Assembly: GCA_028290765.1 (NCBI GenBank)
Contig: JAQGJF010000710.1
Location: 1 to 7,410, forward strand
DNA: 7,410 nucleotides
Reading direction: 5' to 3'
DNA from: Tardiphaga sp.
GTDB lineage: Bacteria > Pseudomonadota > Alphaproteobacteria > Rhizobiales > Xanthobacteraceae
Shown: in pieces, positions 6,638 through 7,410 of the stretch
How the letters are laid out: every line of letters starts with the position of its first letter
How positions within the stretch are numbered: the stretch's first letter is position 1
Translations under genes and position numbers: made by a program
The notes under the pieces: generated by a model
Told to the model about the DNA's origin: nothing
Database searches by the model: none
The model's input: only the letters and a program-made list of their open reading frames with translations

Positions 6638-6663
6638 GTCGTCCCTGCGAACGCAGGGACGAC
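6638..6663. repeat. Perfect 12-bp palindrome with AA centre
   Basis: GTCGTCCCTGCG (6638-6649) and CGCAGGGACGAC (6652-6663) are perfect reverse complements separated by AA, which in DNA form or as RNA with slight opening gives a very GC-rich hairpin. From memory this resembles a short repeat found often between genes in Bradyrhizobium and relatives. It lies in the 91-base gap between the dehydratase and the BDH2-like dehydrogenase, thus inside the leftward operon. There it may act in mRNA processing or stability, or cause partial termination. No T-tract follows it on either strand. Confidence 0.85.
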
Positions 6664-6682
6664 CGTGGCGAGGGCGTCGTGC

Positions 6683-7410
6683 CTAGTGGTTATCCCGCGC
6701 AACGCCAACGGTGCCGGCGATGTCGTGATAGCGGGTTGCGAACTCCATGCAGGCGCCGGTGGCCTGTTGGCCGACGGTCGAGCGATAGAGCTCCTGCCAT
6801 GGCGTCTGGTTGGCCGGGTATTTGAAGCCGCCATCGGCCTTGAGCTTGGCGTGCCGCTTCTTGAGCTCCTCATCGGAAATCAGGATGTTGGCGCTGCCCT
6901 TGTTCAGGTCGATGCGAACCTTGTCGCCGGTCTGCAGAATGGCGAGGCCGCCATTGGCCGCGGCTTCCGGCGTGGCGTTCAGGATCGAGGGCGAGCCTGA
7001 GGTGCCGGACTGGCGGCCGTCGCCAATGCAGGGCAGGGACAGGATGCCGCGTTTGATGAGCGCGGCCGGCGGCTGCATGTTCACGACCTCGGCGCCGCCG
7101 GGATAGCCGATCGGACCGGCGCCGCGGATGAACAGCACGCAATGCTCGTCGATCTCGAGCGCGGGATCGTCGATCCGCGCGTGATAATCTTCCGGGCCCT
7201 CGAACACGATGGCGCGGCCCTCGAACGCGTTGAGATCTTTGGGATTGCTCAGATAGCGCTCGCGGAATTCCCTGGAGATGACGCTGGTCTTCATGATCGC
7301 GGAATCGAACAGATTGCCGCGCAGCACCAGGAAACCGGCGTCCTTTACCAGCGGCTTGTCGTAGGTCCAGATCACGTCGCCATCGGGTTTCGCAGCGTCA
7401 CGGCAGTTGT
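6683..7410 (-). CDS. IlvD/Edd-family sugar-acid dehydratase (C-terminal part; 5' end outside the window)
   Basis: About 241 C-terminal residues are readable, ending at TAG 6683-6685; family members are near 570-600 residues, so about 40% is present. The family binds an Fe-S cluster and Mg and removes water from aldonates or dihydroxy acids. The stretch DKPLVKDAGFLVLRGNL, then FEGPEDYHARI, then CIGDGRQSGTSGSPSILN is the signature of the aldonate (L-arabinonate/D-xylonate type) branch rather than biosynthetic IlvD. The second Ser of SGTSG (codon 6998-7000) matches the catalytic Ser of that family. The expected product is a 2-keto-3-deoxy-aldonate; which aldonate is used cannot be told. In-frame codons continue upstream to the window edge (NCRDAAKPDGD), so GTG at 7375 is internal. 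It is the first visible gene of the leftward operon and is followed by two SDR genes. Confidence 0.93.
   Translation of the reverse strand, partial: NCRDAAKPDGDVIWTYDKPLVKDAGFLVLRGNLFDSAIMKTSVISREFRERYLSNPKDLNAFEGRAIVFEGPEDYHARIDDPALEIDEHCVLFIRGAGPIGYPGGAEVVNMQPPAALIKRGILSLPCIGDGRQSGTSGSPSILNATPEAAANGGLAILQTGDKVRIDLNKGSANILISDEELKKRHAKLKADGGFKYPANQTPWQELYRSTVGQQATGACMEFATRYHDIAGTVGVARDNH

Noticed and set aside
6592..6873. Upstream extension of the BDH2-like protein
   Set aside because: It reads through the 6638-6663 palindrome and into the dehydratase gene. The family start MSDRLKGK at 6591 has a clear GGGAGA site.
7373..7375. GTG as the start of the dehydratase
   Set aside because: The frame stays open and family-like to the window edge, and the protein would lack its Fe-S and metal-binding N-terminal half.

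Overview
The window looks like chromosomal DNA of a GC-rich alphaproteobacterium, most likely Bradyrhizobium, Rhodopseudomonas or a close relative. This rests on codon use, on the protein types, and on two intergenic palindromes that resemble repeats I know from that group (CGTCATTGCGAG...CTCGCAATGACG and CGTCCCTGCG-AA-CGCAGGGACG). The assignment is inferred from memory; no search was run. No tRNA, rRNA, CRISPR array, transposase or phage gene was seen.

Layout. (1) 1-943, plus strand: the last codons of a gene that may be TonB-like, followed after 2 bases by a GTG-started aldose 1-epimerase-like protein. (2) 1001-2314, minus strand: a two-domain protein with an N-terminal alpha/beta hydrolase and a C-terminal class III adenylate cyclase. 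(3) 2315-2559: a divergent intergenic region with two small dyad symmetries. (4) 2560-4912, plus strand: a two-gene unit with a GST-family protein (LigE-like clade) and an AMP-forming acyl-CoA/aryl-CoA ligase 13 bases later. (5) 4913-5086: a convergent intergenic region with a long imperfect palindromic repeat. (6) 5087-7410, minus strand: a probable three-gene operon transcribed towards the left. It begins with an IlvD/Edd-family sugar-acid dehydratase (5' end outside the window), then a short-chain dehydrogenase very like vertebrate BDH2/DHRS6 and bacterial 2-keto-3-deoxy-sugar-acid dehydrogenases, then a second short-chain dehydrogenase.

How the genes may work together. The minus-strand operon fits non-phosphorylative oxidative sugar catabolism. 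The dehydratase would turn an aldonate into a 2-keto-3-deoxy-aldonate, and one or both dehydrogenases would oxidise a sugar or that keto-acid. The aldose epimerase at the left end is also a sugar enzyme, but it is distant and in another transcription unit. The GST-ligase pair looks like a separate module for activating a carboxylic acid (aromatic, alicyclic or fatty). The hydrolase-cyclase fusion is a possible ligand-linked cAMP signalling protein divergent from that module. Most genes are well-known families in an ordinary metabolic region. I found no convincing new defence or mobile system. The points most worth a second look are the cyclase fusion with a substituted transition-state residue, the BDH2-like enzyme next to the dehydratase, and the perfect palindrome inside the operon.
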